From NCBI GenBank assembly GCA_938041325.1, contig CALIAG010000184.1, positions 1-64,000 of the forward strand: 64,000 nucleotides of DNA, given 5' to 3'. This DNA comes from an uncultured Saprospiraceae bacterium (GTDB lineage Bacteria; Bacteroidota; Bacteroidia; Chitinophagales; Saprospiraceae). Under the pieces are notes generated by a model. That model did not search any database and was not told the DNA's origin. It saw nothing but the letters and a program-made list of their open reading frames with translations. Below, in pieces: positions 1 through 10,022 of the stretch; the first letter of the stretch is position 1; each line of letters opens with the position of its first letter. A program made the position numbers and the translations under genes.

Positions 1-1553
1 CCACCATCGCCTTTGAAGCGAATCCCTTTTCCAAATTTTCCTTCTACAAATTCAGGTCGCTCATCTTCGTGGCCCCAAATGTTTGCATCTAATTTATTTT
101 TTTCATTATTAAAATAGGCAAAGGTTTTCTTGTCTGTTTTCTTTCTTTTTGGGATAGGTGGTTTGTCTAGATAAATATCATTGACGTTGATTTCTTTTTC
201 TGATTCAAAAGAGAAATCTGCTAGAAGTCTTTCGTTATTATTTAGGGTTTCTTTTTTAGCAATAAACGATCTCAAGTCTTGTTGAAAATTTTCCGGTATC
301 GCCAACTGATTTAAAGAGTCCACTTTTGTGTTCAAAACACGTAACTTTTTCTTTATATCCTCTTCTAAAAGCGTGATAGTCGGGGATGCCTCTCCATTAT
401 AAGGAACAATTCCTGTTTCATCATTATTATTAAAAAAAGCAAAAAACTGATAGTATTCTTTTTGTGAAATTGGATCGTATTTGTGATCATGACAACGGGC
501 ACAACGGAAAGTCAATCCCATGATTCCTTTTCCAATAGTATTGGTTCGGTCGGCTACATATTCTATTCTGTATTCTTCATCAACAACACCTCCCTCCTGG
601 CTTTGTGGATGATTGCGGTTGAAGCATGTTGCAATGAGTTGGTCTTGAGAAGGACTATCCAAAAGATCTCCGGCCAATTGCCAGGTAATGAATTGATCAT
701 AACTTAAGTTGTTGTTGAATGCATTAATGACCCATTGACGGTAAGGCCACGTGTTGCGCATGCCATCATCTTGGTAGCCATGAGAATCAGCATATCTAGC
801 TAAGTCTAGCCAATCCAAAGCCATACGTTCACCGTAATGTTTACTATTTAATAAGTCATTGATCGCTTTTTCAAAAGCGGAGTTGGTTTCGTTTTTAATA
901 AAATTATCAATCGCTTCAACGGAAGGAGGTAAGCCTGTGAGATCAAAATTTATACGACGGAATAATTGTTCCTTTTGAGTTGGATCGGATAAGGACAAGC
1001 CTTTTGCTTTAAGTTTTTCTTCTATAAAAAAGTCAATAGGATTGTCATAAGCTTCTGGTATTTTAGACTTCGTAGGAGGGATGAAAGACCAATGCGTTTT
1101 AAACTCAGCGCCCTGTTCAATCCACTTTGCTATTAAAGCTTTTTCGTATTCTGAGATATAGAGGTTGGATTCCTCTGGTGGCATGAGTAATTCGGCATCT
1201 TCGGTGATTATGCGTTGAAAAGCACCGCTTCTTTTTGTGCTTTTACTAACAAAAGCATGTCCACCGTTTTTTAATTGTTTTTTGATCGCACCTTCTTCAA
1301 GGTCTAAACGCAGATTGGCTTTTCGTGTTTTCTCATCAGGGCCATGGCATTTATAACAACGGTCAGAAAGTATGGGTTTGATATGGTAATTGTAATCAAT
1401 GCTTTCAGGAAGCTGCGCAGCAATATCATCCGATATTTTATAAGCCTCTCCACAACTGAAGAAAAGGAAAAGAATAGCTATAAAAAACAGAGAAAGCTTT
1501 GGCTGCACAATTGTAAATGTTGTTTTACTAAAGTTATTAAAAATGTGCAGCAT
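1..1553 (-). CDS. PSD1/DUF1549-DUF1553 haem-binding lipoprotein (3' end cut off)
   Basis: The reading frame opens at the ATG at 1553 and stays open to the left edge, so the C-terminal half is missing. Residues 20-34 are a hydrophobic stretch ending in a lipobox (FFSC, Cys34), so an envelope lipoprotein is expected. CYKCH at about residue 66-70, followed by HGPDEKTRKA-like residues, is typical of the planctomycete-type cytochrome c domain (PSCyt1). A DUF1549 domain follows, with a second CxxCH (CARCH, about residue 351-355). This family is common in Planctomycetes and Bacteroidota that degrade glycans and usually sits beside a DUF1501 gene; that partner would lie outside the left edge. Covalent haem binding is inferred from the CxxCH motifs; the redox partner is unknown. 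Confidence 0.88.
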   Translation of the reverse strand, partial: MLHIFNNFSKTTFTIVQPKLSLFFIAILFLFFSCGEAYKISDDIAAQLPESIDYNYHIKPILSDRCYKCHGPDEKTRKANLRLDLEEGAIKKQLKNGGHAFVSKSTKRSGAFQRIITEDAELLMPPEESNLYISEYEKALIAKWIEQGAEFKTHWSFIPPTKSKIPEAYDNPIDFFIEEKLKAKGLSLSDPTQKEQLFRRINFDLTGLPPSVEAIDNFIKNETNSAFEKAINDLLNSKHYGERMALDWLDLARYADSHGYQDDGMRNTWPYRQWVINAFNNNLSYDQFITWQLAGDLLDSPSQDQLIATCFNRNHPQSQEGGVVDEEYRIEYVADRTNTIGKGIMGLTFRCARCHDHKYDPISQKEYYQFFAFFNNNDETGIVPYNGEASPTITLLEEDIKKKLRVLNTKVDSLNQLAIPENFQQDLRSFIAKKETLNNNERLLADFSFESEKEINVNDIYLDKPPIPKRKKTDKKTFAYFNNEKNKLDANIWGHEDERPEFVEGKFGKGIRFKGDG

Positions 1554-1572
1554 TGAAGAATAGAACAGAAAA

Positions 1573-2364
1573 TTACTTCTTGCTTTGCTCCATAATAGAC
1601 ATTACAATCACACCCAAAATTATTACTAAAAAGATCCAGAACAGGATACTGATCTCGCCTTTAAACATAGCCTTATAAAACAAACCACCAAATACGCCAC
1701 CGATAATTGGACCGAATAAAGGAATCGGAGCATATCCCCATTTTGAACTTCCTTTGTCAGCGATAGGCAATACAAAATGGGCCAAACGTGGTCCTAAGTC
1801 TCTTGCAGGATTGATTGCATAACCTGTACTACCTCCCAACGACATACCAATGGCCATAATCAATAATCCTACAACAATAGGATTTAAGCCCTCGGTAAAC
1901 TCATTCGCACCAATCCAAAGTAATCCTGCTATCAAAATGAAAGTACCAGAAATTTCACTAAACAAGTTTGACCAAAAAGATGGAATCGCTCCACCTGTTG
2001 AAAAAACGCCCAATTTGGTTCCGACATCTTCCGTGGCTTTCCAATGCGGCAAATAATGTAACCAAACAATTGTGGCACCTATAAATGCACCAATGAATTG
2101 CGCAAGTACATAAGGTCCGACTTTTTCCCAAGGAAATTCTCCTACCGCTGCTAAGCCAATAGAAACTGCTGGATTGATGTGAGCTCCACTTACTTCGCCA
2201 ACTGCAAAAACAGCCATACATACTGCAAATCCCCAGGCAATTGAAGTCACGATCCAACCACCATTCTGCCCATAAGTTTTGTTTAGAGACATGTTAGCAT
2301 TCACGCCACACCCAAGCACGATTAAAATCATCGTACCGATTATTTCTCCAAGGAATTCTGACAT
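1573..2364 (-). CDS. glpF: Aquaglyceroporin (GlpF/MIP family)
   Basis: A 263-residue membrane protein with six hydrophobic helices and two NPA half-helix motifs: NPA at residues 64-66 (AHINPAVS) and at 185-187 (NPARDLGPRL). The Asp directly after the second NPAR (D189) is the hallmark of glycerol facilitators rather than strict water channels, so transport of glycerol or other small polyols across the inner membrane is likely. The length is normal for the family. There is no glpK or glpD beside it; it stands 20 bp before the PSD1 lipoprotein gene on the same strand and could be cotranscribed with it. A water-only channel cannot be excluded. Confidence 0.9.
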   Translation of the reverse strand: MSEFLGEIIGTMILIVLGCGVNANMSLNKTYGQNGGWIVTSIAWGFAVCMAVFAVGEVSGAHINPAVSIGLAAVGEFPWEKVGPYVLAQFIGAFIGATIVWLHYLPHWKATEDVGTKLGVFSTGGAIPSFWSNLFSEISGTFILIAGLLWIGANEFTEGLNPIVVGLLIMAIGMSLGGSTGYAINPARDLGPRLAHFVLPIADKGSSKWGYAPIPLFGPIIGGVFGGLFYKAMFKGEISILFWIFLVIILGVIVMSIMEQSKK

Positions 2365-2463
2365 AGTAAGGTTGGTTTTACGTTAGGAATGCAATAAATA
2401 TAGCAAGAAGTTGTCTAAAGTCAAGACACTAATGGCTAAGAATTATGAAGCTATTGAGCGTGC

Positions 2464-5400
2464 TTAAAAGCGAAGGTTAAGTTTTCCATACCAGAATGCT
2501 CCTCGGATGCCGAATTGCTGGACACGACGGCTATATACGAAGATGCCATTTCCTACATTGGCAGAGTGGGTATGTTTATCTGGGTAAGTGTTGAATATGT
2601 TGTTGCCTCCTAATTTAAACGAGACATTATTATTGAGGTGGTATTGAAAGGACAGATCACAAATTGTCTTTGCGTCGAAGGTTTGATCTCTTGTTTCTTT
2701 ATTCCCAGTAAATTCATTGACAACCCAATTCTCCGGATTTCCGTCTTCGGGATGCTTGTAAATTACATTTCCGAAATGAGTCAAAGTAATTCCTGCGTCC
2801 CATTTTTTATTTTGGTAATAAGCGCCGAGTATTATTTTTTGGTTCGGTTGTGCAGTTTCAATTCTTGCGATCTCTTCCCTATTGAATAAAATATCTTTAA
2901 AGTCTGCTAATAACTCAGGTGCTTTTATCAATGGTTCTCCAGATGCCTCTTTTATTACTAAGGTTTCTGTGAAATTGGCAGCAGCACGTAGCTTAAGCGT
3001 TGAGTTTTGAAAGTTTATATGATAACTCATTCCAAGATCTATACCTTCTGTTTTTGTATCTATTGCATTGGTGAAAAATTGTGCATTATCAACTCCGATA
3101 GGATCAAGGATTTCTGCAAATCGTTGGTGAGTGCTTGCACCAAATTTACCTGTTATCACTATTCGATCCTCAATAAAAATGCGGTAATAATCCAAGGTAA
3201 ATGTAAAATTATTTAAAGGTTTTGTGGCAAGGCCAAAGCTGAGGTTTTTTGAACGTTCTGGTTTTAGATTGTCAAAACCAAATAGCCTTGTTGCGATATT
3301 TTCATTATTAAAATGTGCCACTTCTTTTCCTATTTGTTCAGTTCCTGTGGTTTCGAATTGTGTAGCGAGGCTGCTAAAATATACTTGATGTAGAGAAGGC
3401 GCTCTAAAACCAGTATTGTAAGATCCACGTAAAGTAACCTGGTCAATTACTTTCAGGCGACCATTTATTTTAAAATCAAAAGTGCTCCCGAAGTCTGAAT
3501 AAAATTCATATCGTGTGGCGGCACTTATTCGCAATGGTTCAAAAAGGTCCGCTTCAATGGAGCTATAAATTCCCATGTTGTATCGGTATTGGTGCACTTC
3601 ATTCTCTCTGGTAAATCCAGGAAACATTTGAATACCACTTTCTTTTAAAGTACCATCTGCCAAGGTATCTCCACCGTTGATCCAAGACGCTTCTTCGCCA
3701 GCATGTTGCTGAAATTTTTCAATCCGAAATTCAGACCCAAATCCTATATTGATTGGAATGTCACCATCGAAGTGTTTTTTGACATCGAGGTTTGTTACAT
3801 TTTGATTGTAACTGAATGCTCCCGCTCTAGCACGCGTAGGTGAAGCAAATCCAAGTGAAGCATTATTCGAATTTTTTACTGTAAAACCAAAGGTGTTTTC
3901 CCCAAAGGTATTGCTGAAATCGACTTGCCAAGGTTGGTTTCGCGTTCGCACTCCAATGCTAAAGGATTTGTCAAAAATATCAGAATGAAGTTGTGGTGAA
4001 AATCCATAAGGAGAAATTCCAGCTTGTCGGGACTCCTGATATGGAAAGCGATAAAAGCCTGAAGATTCCCCTTGTCTATAACTTGCTCCACCAAAGAAAT
4101 AGGTAACCAAATTATCGTTTAAAGGAAACTCTGCATTGACCATCAAACTAGTATTGATTAAAGAAGCTGCACCAACGTTTATTACTTTATTTTCTTTAAA
4201 GTTATTTTGATCAAAAAATAGAGTGAGTGAGTCTTGGTTATTGTCTCTTTGATCACCAAAAATAGGTCCTGTATAATCACCTGAGCGATTGAAGGAATTT
4301 CTTTTTGTAAAATCTAAAGTAAAATTAATCCAGCCTCCATTATTACCTATTTTGTTTCCAGAATTCGCACTAACTTTTGTCATCAAACCATCTCCTTCCT
4401 GCGTAAGGCCAACTTGTGAATTGATGTCTAGGAAGTTGGTGTTTTCTTTTAAAACGATATTTATCACTCCAGCGATTGCATCAGAGCCGTAATAAGAAGC
4501 TGCACCATCTCTTAAAACCTCGATCCTCTTTATGCTTGCAGTAGGAATTGCGTTAAGGTCTGTAGGTACAGTACCTCTTCCAACAGTACCGTTGATATTA
4601 ACCAAAGAGCTTGGGTGTCGGCGTTTGCCGTTGATTAGTACCAGTAATTGATCTGGGCCCAATCCTCTCAGAGAAGCCGGATCCATGTGGTCTGTGCCAT
4701 CTGCAATATTCTGGGTTGTACTATGGAAACTTGGTGCGGAATATTGTAGTAAATCAGAGAGGCCTGAATGCGTCGTAGAGGCAAGGTGTTCGTTATTAAA
4801 AACATCTACAGGATCTGTTTTATCCAGTAATGCAATTTCTTCAAAGCGAGAACCGACAATAACAACTTCATCTAAGCTCGAATAATCCACCAGCTTGAAA
4901 TCCATTTCGATGGATTCTTGTGGTTTTACAAATACTTTTTGGACCAATGTTTTATAGCCTACATAACTGATTTCCAAGATGTGGTTTCCAGGAGGAATTG
5001 CTAATTGGTATTCCCCGTTAAGGTTTGAGATTCTTCCAATATTTTTCTTGGCAACTTTAATGGTAGCCCCGACTAAAGGTTGGTTGTTTTTTTCGTGAAT
5101 GGTCCCTGAAACGATCCCTGTTTTTCGAGAGCGGATGATTACGAAGGTTGATTCAGTTACTTTGACATATTCGAGGTTGGTTTTTGCCAAGGCTTTTTTT
5201 AGACTATGCTCTGCACCTTTAAAAGTCTTTATCTTTAAAGGATTAATATCAATACCGTCGATTAAGCCAGTTTCATAGAGGAAATGGACATCAAACTCTT
5301 GTTCTATATCTGTAAGGAAAATTTTTAAAGTTTTAGGACTAGGCTCAGGATTGGATGATTCTGAAAAGGCAGAAGAATTTAGCATGCTCTGGCTAAACGC

Positions 5401-5466
5401 AGAGTAAGGGAAGTGGAAAAGAATAATCCAAAATAGGATTTTAATTACTGGCTTAACGGAGTTCAA
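2464..5466 (-). CDS. TonB-dependent receptor with STN and carboxypeptidase-like domains (FecA-type transducer)
   Basis: A 1000-residue outer-membrane receptor. Residues 1-25 are a signal peptide ending SAFSQ. An STN secretin/TonB short N-terminal domain spans about 43-110, the signalling module that contacts a FecR anti-sigma factor. A CarboxypepD_reg-like domain follows (about 117-195), then a TonB-box-like segment (LDEVVIVGSR, about 197-206), a plug (about 215-340, with DGAASYYGSDAIAGVINI) and a 22-strand-type beta barrel ending in aromatic GKLNLRF. It lies 47 bp downstream of the fecR-like gene on the same strand, the usual FecI-FecR-FecA order. No SusD lipoprotein gene is adjacent, so an import substrate cannot be guessed from context; siderophore, vitamin or peptide uptake are all possible. 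Confidence 0.92.
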   Translation of the reverse strand: MNSVKPVIKILFWIILFHFPYSAFSQSMLNSSAFSESSNPEPSPKTLKIFLTDIEQEFDVHFLYETGLIDGIDINPLKIKTFKGAEHSLKKALAKTNLEYVKVTESTFVIIRSRKTGIVSGTIHEKNNQPLVGATIKVAKKNIGRISNLNGEYQLAIPPGNHILEISYVGYKTLVQKVFVKPQESIEMDFKLVDYSSLDEVVIVGSRFEEIALLDKTDPVDVFNNEHLASTTHSGLSDLLQYSAPSFHSTTQNIADGTDHMDPASLRGLGPDQLLVLINGKRRHPSSLVNINGTVGRGTVPTDLNAIPTASIKRIEVLRDGAASYYGSDAIAGVINIVLKENTNFLDINSQVGLTQEGDGLMTKVSANSGNKIGNNGGWINFTLDFTKRNSFNRSGDYTGPIFGDQRDNNQDSLTLFFDQNNFKENKVINVGAASLINTSLMVNAEFPLNDNLVTYFFGGASYRQGESSGFYRFPYQESRQAGISPYGFSPQLHSDIFDKSFSIGVRTRNQPWQVDFSNTFGENTFGFTVKNSNNASLGFASPTRARAGAFSYNQNVTNLDVKKHFDGDIPINIGFGSEFRIEKFQQHAGEEASWINGGDTLADGTLKESGIQMFPGFTRENEVHQYRYNMGIYSSIEADLFEPLRISAATRYEFYSDFGSTFDFKINGRLKVIDQVTLRGSYNTGFRAPSLHQVYFSSLATQFETTGTEQIGKEVAHFNNENIATRLFGFDNLKPERSKNLSFGLATKPLNNFTFTLDYYRIFIEDRIVITGKFGASTHQRFAEILDPIGVDNAQFFTNAIDTKTEGIDLGMSYHINFQNSTLKLRAAANFTETLVIKEASGEPLIKAPELLADFKDILFNREEIARIETAQPNQKIILGAYYQNKKWDAGITLTHFGNVIYKHPEDGNPENWVVNEFTGNKETRDQTFDAKTICDLSFQYHLNNNVSFKLGGNNIFNTYPDKHTHSANVGNGIFVYSRRVQQFGIRGAFWYGKLNLRF

Positions 5467-5513
5467 AATGTTTTTTATAACTATCCTTGATTATAAATCA
5501 TTTTGGGTTTTGA

Positions 5514-6521
5514 TCATTTAACTCTTAACTCCAGGGTATTCTCTCTTTTTTCTAAAAAAGCTATTTCCTTGTCTGAAATAATAGCATTTAAGGCTTTAAT
5601 TAATGCATCGTTGGGTGCGGCACCACTGATAGAGACTGTGTCTAAAATAGTAGAATCGATTCCCTTCATTATTACATTGTAATCAAAACTGTTTTCAAGT
5701 ATTTCAATTACCTGGCGTAAAGGAGTATTATCAAAAACCAGAACATCTTTTTTCCAAGACGTAAAAATGTCTGTATTAATGTTTTGTGTTTTCGTGATTT
5801 TGTGTGTTTCAATAGCGACCATGTCTCCAGGCTTCATTGTTGTTTCAGCGTTTGGAGAATCTCCTATCTTTGTAACGCTTACTTTTCCTTCTTCCAAAAT
5901 CACAAAAGGCTTAATTTCTTGATCTGAAACTTGGAACTTTGTTCCTAAGACTTCAACATCAAAATCCGATGTATGTACGATAAACTGAGAAGTTCCTTTT
6001 AAGGGTTGAGAGGTAATATCAAAGAAAGCCTCTCCTTCCAGCCAAACCTCACGAATATCGTTGTTTTTCCAATTCTCTTGAAATTTAAGAGAACTAGATC
6101 CATTTAATACGACTTGAGATCCATCGCTTAGAGTTATACTTTCCTTTTCTGAACTATTAGTAAAAACTACTTTTGGTAAGTTATTTATATAAATATAACC
6201 AGCCACAACTACAATTCCTAATAAAACTGCAGCAGCATATTTATAAACGAACCTAAATAATGGCTTTTGTCTTCTTTCACCTATTTCTCCATGAATATTG
6301 CTCAAGAGAGAGGCAACATCTTTTTGGTCTAGCGTGTCTTTTTTGAAATTTAAGGATTGGATTAAAGTTTTGGCATTTTTAAACTCTTCTTTTCTATGAG
6401 GATTGTTCAAAACCCAAGATTCCCAAATTGATTTACTGGCTTCCGTTGGGTTTTTAACCCATGAAATAAACGACTCATTTTCAACAAGACAATCTTTGTC
6501 CTTATTATACTTTTCATCCAT
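5514..6521 (-). CDS. FecR-family anti-sigma / sigma-regulator
   Basis: A 335-residue single-pass inner-membrane protein. The N-terminal 85 residues are cytoplasmic and helical, with the W-rich pattern (SIWESWVLNNPHR) seen in Bacteroidota FecR proteins. A transmembrane helix covers about 90-111. The periplasmic FecR domain follows at about 130-230 and a DUF4974-type C-terminal domain at about 260-335, ending in LELRVK. FecR proteins hold an ECF sigma factor and receive the signal from the STN domain of the neighbouring receptor. The receptor gene is directly downstream; the sigma gene is 781 bp upstream, an unusually large separation. Confidence 0.9.
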   Translation of the reverse strand: MDEKYNKDKDCLVENESFISWVKNPTEASKSIWESWVLNNPHRKEEFKNAKTLIQSLNFKKDTLDQKDVASLLSNIHGEIGERRQKPLFRFVYKYAAAVLLGIVVVAGYIYINNLPKVVFTNSSEKESITLSDGSQVVLNGSSSLKFQENWKNNDIREVWLEGEAFFDITSQPLKGTSQFIVHTSDFDVEVLGTKFQVSDQEIKPFVILEEGKVSVTKIGDSPNAETTMKPGDMVAIETHKITKTQNINTDIFTSWKKDVLVFDNTPLRQVIEILENSFDYNVIMKGIDSTILDTVSISGAAPNDALIKALNAIISDKEIAFLEKRENTLELRVK

Positions 6522-7302
6522 TGTAATTAGGATATTTGTTTAGGTCTTATGCTAATAAAAAGTTTACTTAGAAAAATGATTCTAAGATATTGTCGTTTGT
6601 TTTGGAATTTTGTAAAGTTAGTTAAAATGCTGAAAATTTGGAATTTGTAAAGAGGAGGAAAGGAAAGGTTCCTTCCCCCACTCTTTCTCTGTCCCAAATT
6701 ATTCTTGATTGATTTACAAGCGTTCACCAAAATGAATTGGTAGGATGTAAATTTATAAGCTTGCCTTTTAGAATTGAGCCTAAAAGACGGAGTTTTGCTT
6801 TTTTGTAATGCAAATTTGGTTTTTTGGCATTACGTCAATTGAGGTCGTATTTTTAATAAAATGTAGCATCTTTTTAATAACCCAAACGCCAACTCCTAAA
6901 TATTAAAGTTTACTTTTTAATCTTTTTTATAAAAGGCATATTGCTGAATAAAGATGAACTTCCCCATAAATTTCACCTTAAAAACAAAATTTTTACTAAA
7001 AGAACAGTAAGTAAACCCATTTGATACAAGGAAATTGACGTTTCGTATGGATTATCATTTTTTTGATAAAGTAGTTTAACAATAGGATTCTTTAATCCCG
7101 TGTTAGTTTATTTGAGATCAAGACCCAAATTGTGTTTTCTTTTTTTAAGATAGATTCTTGAAGAGGTAATTAGAGAAGGCTGAATGGGTATAAAAACAGC
7201 GCTTAGCTATTTACTTCATGATAAAGAGTAAATAGGGCTTAATTTCTACCCAAAAAAAATCAACAATTTTTTAAAATACCCTAAAAAGGGTAGAAAAGTA
7301 GG
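6522..7302. other. 781-bp non-coding gap between fecI-like and fecR-like genes
   Basis: No reading frame here looks like a gene: the only frame of any length (minus strand, 6527-6730) has low-complexity composition and no recognisable domain. The stretch contains an inverted repeat GTAATGC (6805-6811) / GCATTAC (6827-6833) with a 15-nt loop, and a short hairpin next to the sigma stop codon. It probably holds the promoter of the fecR/fecA pair, but I could not find a convincing TAnnTTTG box on the minus strand. Confidence 0.4.
7277..7292 (-). terminator. Short hairpin after the ECF sigma gene
   Basis: TACCCT (7277-7282) pairs with AGGGTA (7287-7292) around a 4-nt loop, 11 bp past the sigma stop codon; on the minus strand TTTTAAAAAATT follows. 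A six-pair stem is weak, so termination is only possible. If real, it separates the sigma gene from fecR transcriptionally. Confidence 0.35.
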
Positions 7303-7878
7303 TTAATTGGTCTCTTGGATCTCCTTTCTGAGTCTCTTAATCCCTGTCGAGACTAATTTGTAAACTCCGTTGACATTTAGACCCATTATTTCGCTTATTT
7401 CTTCGTAGCTCATATCTTCAAAATATTTCAAGAATATAGCCTCTTTTTGCCTTTTAGAAAGCGATTTAAAAGCAAGGTCAATCTTATTTTTATTCTCTTT
7501 TAATGTGTTTTCTTGAAAGAAGGGTTCATCAGTAGATAACAAATTTGCATTTTGAAGATCAACTAATTCTAATGGTTGAGATTTTTGTCTACGCCCTAAC
7601 TTATTAGCTAGGCTTCTTTTTAAGGATAGGAAAAGATAATTCTTGACGGATTTTTCAATGGAGAGGCGAGATTTAGAGTTCCATAACGTTACAAAAAGTT
7701 CTTGGATACACTCTTTAGTTAGCTCTTGATCGTTGGAGATTTTCATCCCATAATTAAATATACTTTGGATATAAAAATGGTAAAGCTCATCAAAAGCATT
7801 TCGATTTCCATCCCGAATCTTGGACCATAAGGCTAGATCATAATTTTTACGCGCTTTAAAATCCATTCCAAGCATCAA
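7303..7878 (-). CDS. ECF sigma factor (FecI-like, RNA polymerase sigma-70 family)
   Basis: A 191-residue sigma factor. Region 2 is at about 25-90 (AFDELYHFYIQ, then ELFVTLWNS), and region 4 helix-turn-helix is at about 130-185 (LSKRQKEAIFLKYFEDMSYEEI). There is no extra domain, as in group IV/ECF factors. Another in-frame ATG at 7866 (MDFKARK) could be the true start. Together with the FecR-like and TonB receptor genes downstream it forms a three-component cell-surface signalling system: ligand binding at the receptor is relayed through FecR to release the sigma factor. A candidate Bacteroidota promoter lies 64 bp upstream. Confidence 0.92.
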   Translation of the reverse strand: MMLGMDFKARKNYDLALWSKIRDGNRNAFDELYHFYIQSIFNYGMKISNDQELTKECIQELFVTLWNSKSRLSIEKSVKNYLFLSLKRSLANKLGRRQKSQPLELVDLQNANLLSTDEPFFQENTLKENKNKIDLAFKSLSKRQKEAIFLKYFEDMSYEEISEIMGLNVNGVYKLVSTGIKRLRKEIQETN

Positions 7879-7941
7879 GTTTAAAAAATCTCACACTTTA
7901 AATTAATAAAATTCTGGTAAAAAAGGGTTTCTAAATTAAAT

Positions 7942-7974
7942 CAAACATAATTCATTTTAATCAAAGCGTTCAAA
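7942..7974 (-). promoter_or_regulatory. Candidate Bacteroidota promoter of the ECF sigma gene
   Basis: On the minus strand, TTTG (7974-7971) and TATGTTTG (7949-7942) are 21 nt apart, fitting the TTTG-N19-21-TAnnTTTG consensus. The start site would be about 60 nt before the sigma ATG. Such boxes arise by chance in AT-rich DNA, so this is a moderate call. The rest of the 7879-8259 gap shows nothing else clear; the kinase promoter on the other strand was not found. Confidence 0.4.
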
Positions 7975-8259
7975 ACCTTTTTGGATTTAGAACGGTCTAA
8001 TTCTGAGTTTTTGCTAGCTTAATTATAACAAGATTCAAAATACTTCAATTCTTATTTTTTAAGGGTAGAAATAACAATCAATGAACATTAAGCTTAATAA
8101 TCTTAAAGTGCCATTTTTTTGGGAATAAAAATACTTTGACCAACTGCTTTGAACTTAACGAAAGCATGTAGATGTGTCTCGTGATTTAACTAAAAACTTG
8201 TTTTGATAAAACAAAACGATCAAGTATCCGTAAAATTTTCAATAACACCTTTAAATATA

Positions 8260-10002
8260 ATGCCGATATCGAACTGGTTGTTACTTATTGTTGCTGTTGT
8301 TTCCATTTTCTTGGGGACAAAAATGCTGTATTTAGATACCAGTAATAAGATCAACCGTGTTACTTTTGTTTGTTTTGCATTAACGGCCTTCTATGCAATC
8401 GTAGAGTTTAGTCTGCAATTAATACAAGATATCGAACTTGCGAAAGTAATGGGCTGGTATCATGGATGTATCATTTCCCTGATTTTAATATTCTATTTAT
8501 TTAGTACTAAGTTTTATAGTGAAATAGAAAAGCCATTTCCTAAATGGTATAACAATATAATCATCCCTGGAATTGTCATCAGTTTTCTTTCTCAGTTTGT
8601 TCTACAAACAAATTATAACACCGCGTTTTCTCCTGCTCCGATCTTAGATGATGGGGTTTGGAAATATGTTTTTCATACAGATCGACTTTCCTATTATTTG
8701 TTTTGCTTCAATTGTGTATTTGGTATAATGCTTTCCATTTATCATTTTTATCATGGCTATCGTCATGCGACAAATAAAGGGGATAAAAAGGTGAGACGGA
8801 TCTTGCTGATCATTTATTTGATTATTCCAATGGGCCTGGTTTTTTATTTTATACTGACCGTTTCTGATCAACAAATGGGCGAGTTTAAGGTGTCTCCATT
8901 TACTTTCTTTTGTTTATATATCGTTAGCCTTTTTTATTCGAATTATCAAATGTGGGAATTCGACCCGTATAAATCTTTTGATGAAATCTTTAATTCTATT
9001 TCTAATGAGGTGGTAATTATGGATGAAAACCAAAGGGTTAAATATTTAAACGAATCGGCGAAAAGGAAATATGATGAGAAAGAATTGAAAAGTGATTTTA
9101 CTAAAAAATATTTTATTTCAAAGGAGAACTTAGAAGTGATCAATGAAAAAGGAGAATTCGAAAAAGAATTTACCAGTGAAAACGGAAATAGTTTTTTAAT
9201 TAATTTTTCTTCTATTTTTAATAAAAAAGGAAGGAGTGGGTATGCTGCAATTTCTTCGGATATTAGTAAGATTAAGGATTATGAACAGCAACTTCAGAAT
9301 TTGAACAATGAGCTAATCGAAAAAAATGTGGAGCTTGAGAGGTTTGCTTACATCGCTTCGCATGATTTGAAAACGCCTATCAGAAACATAGTTAGTTTTT
9401 TATCTTTAATCAATCGCGAACTCAAGCAATACGATAACGAATCATTAGAAGAATATATTGATTTTGCTAAAAAGAACGCAAAGCAAATGTACAACCTTGT
9501 GGAGGATGTTTTAGAGTTTTCAAGATTGACATCAAAGAAGCAAAACGTTTTTGAATTACAAGATATCCGGCAAATTATAAATACTGCTATTGCTAATATT
9601 GATATTCTGATTAAAGAAAAAAAGGCTAAAATTATCATTCCCGACCACATCCCAAAAATAAAATCAGATGCAGCAAAATTGATTCTTATTTTTCAAAATT
9701 TAATTGAAAATGGGCTTAAATACAACGAGTCTATTCTTCCTACTATCACTATAAGTTTTGAAGAAAATGATGAGTTTTATAAGTTTTCAATCGAAGACAA
9801 TGGAATAGGAATTCGAGATGAATTCCATGACGATATTTTTAAAATGTTTAAACGCTTACATACTCAAGAAAAATTTGAAGGAACAGGTATTGGTCTTGCT
9901 GTTTGTCAAAAGGTAACAACTCATCATAAAGGAAAAGTCTGGATAGAATCAAAGCCTACCTCGGGTTCTATTTTTTACTTTACCATTAGCAAGTCATTGT
10001 AG
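8260..10002 (+). CDS. 7TM-type PAS sensor histidine kinase
   Basis: A membrane histidine kinase of 580 residues from the ATG at 8260 (MPISNWLLLI). A TTG 57 bp upstream in frame would give 599 residues, but TTG starts are uncommon here and the first membrane helix begins right after the ATG. The N-terminal ~240 residues form seven hydrophobic segments, like the histidine-kinase N-terminal 7TM region. A PAS domain follows (NEVVIMDENQRVKYLNES), then a short coiled coil, a HisKA domain with phospho-acceptor His in IASHDLKTPIRN, and HATPase_c (N box LIENGLKYNES, G1 DNGIGI, G2 GTGIGLAV). No response regulator gene is adjacent, so it is an orphan kinase. Confidence 0.92.
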   Translation: MPISNWLLLIVAVVSIFLGTKMLYLDTSNKINRVTFVCFALTAFYAIVEFSLQLIQDIELAKVMGWYHGCIISLILIFYLFSTKFYSEIEKPFPKWYNNIIIPGIVISFLSQFVLQTNYNTAFSPAPILDDGVWKYVFHTDRLSYYLFCFNCVFGIMLSIYHFYHGYRHATNKGDKKVRRILLIIYLIIPMGLVFYFILTVSDQQMGEFKVSPFTFFCLYIVSLFYSNYQMWEFDPYKSFDEIFNSISNEVVIMDENQRVKYLNESAKRKYDEKELKSDFTKKYFISKENLEVINEKGEFEKEFTSENGNSFLINFSSIFNKKGRSGYAAISSDISKIKDYEQQLQNLNNELIEKNVELERFAYIASHDLKTPIRNIVSFLSLINRELKQYDNESLEEYIDFAKKNAKQMYNLVEDVLEFSRLTSKKQNVFELQDIRQIINTAIANIDILIKEKKAKIIIPDHIPKIKSDAAKLILIFQNLIENGLKYNESILPTITISFEENDEFYKFSIEDNGIGIRDEFHDDIFKMFKRLHTQEKFEGTGIGLAVCQKVTTHHKGKVWIESKPTSGSIFYFTISKSL

Positions 10003-10022
10003 TAATTTTTTTGCAGAAAAAA

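Noticed and set aside
2464-5466. Treating the first TonB receptor as a SusC-type glycan importer
   Set aside because: No SusD lipoprotein is adjacent, and the STN domain with FecR/FecI points to a FecA-type transducer.
6527-6730. Minus-strand frame of 67 residues upstream of fecR
   Set aside because: Composition is Lys/Phe/Ile-rich as in random AT-rich DNA, with no motif and no start context.
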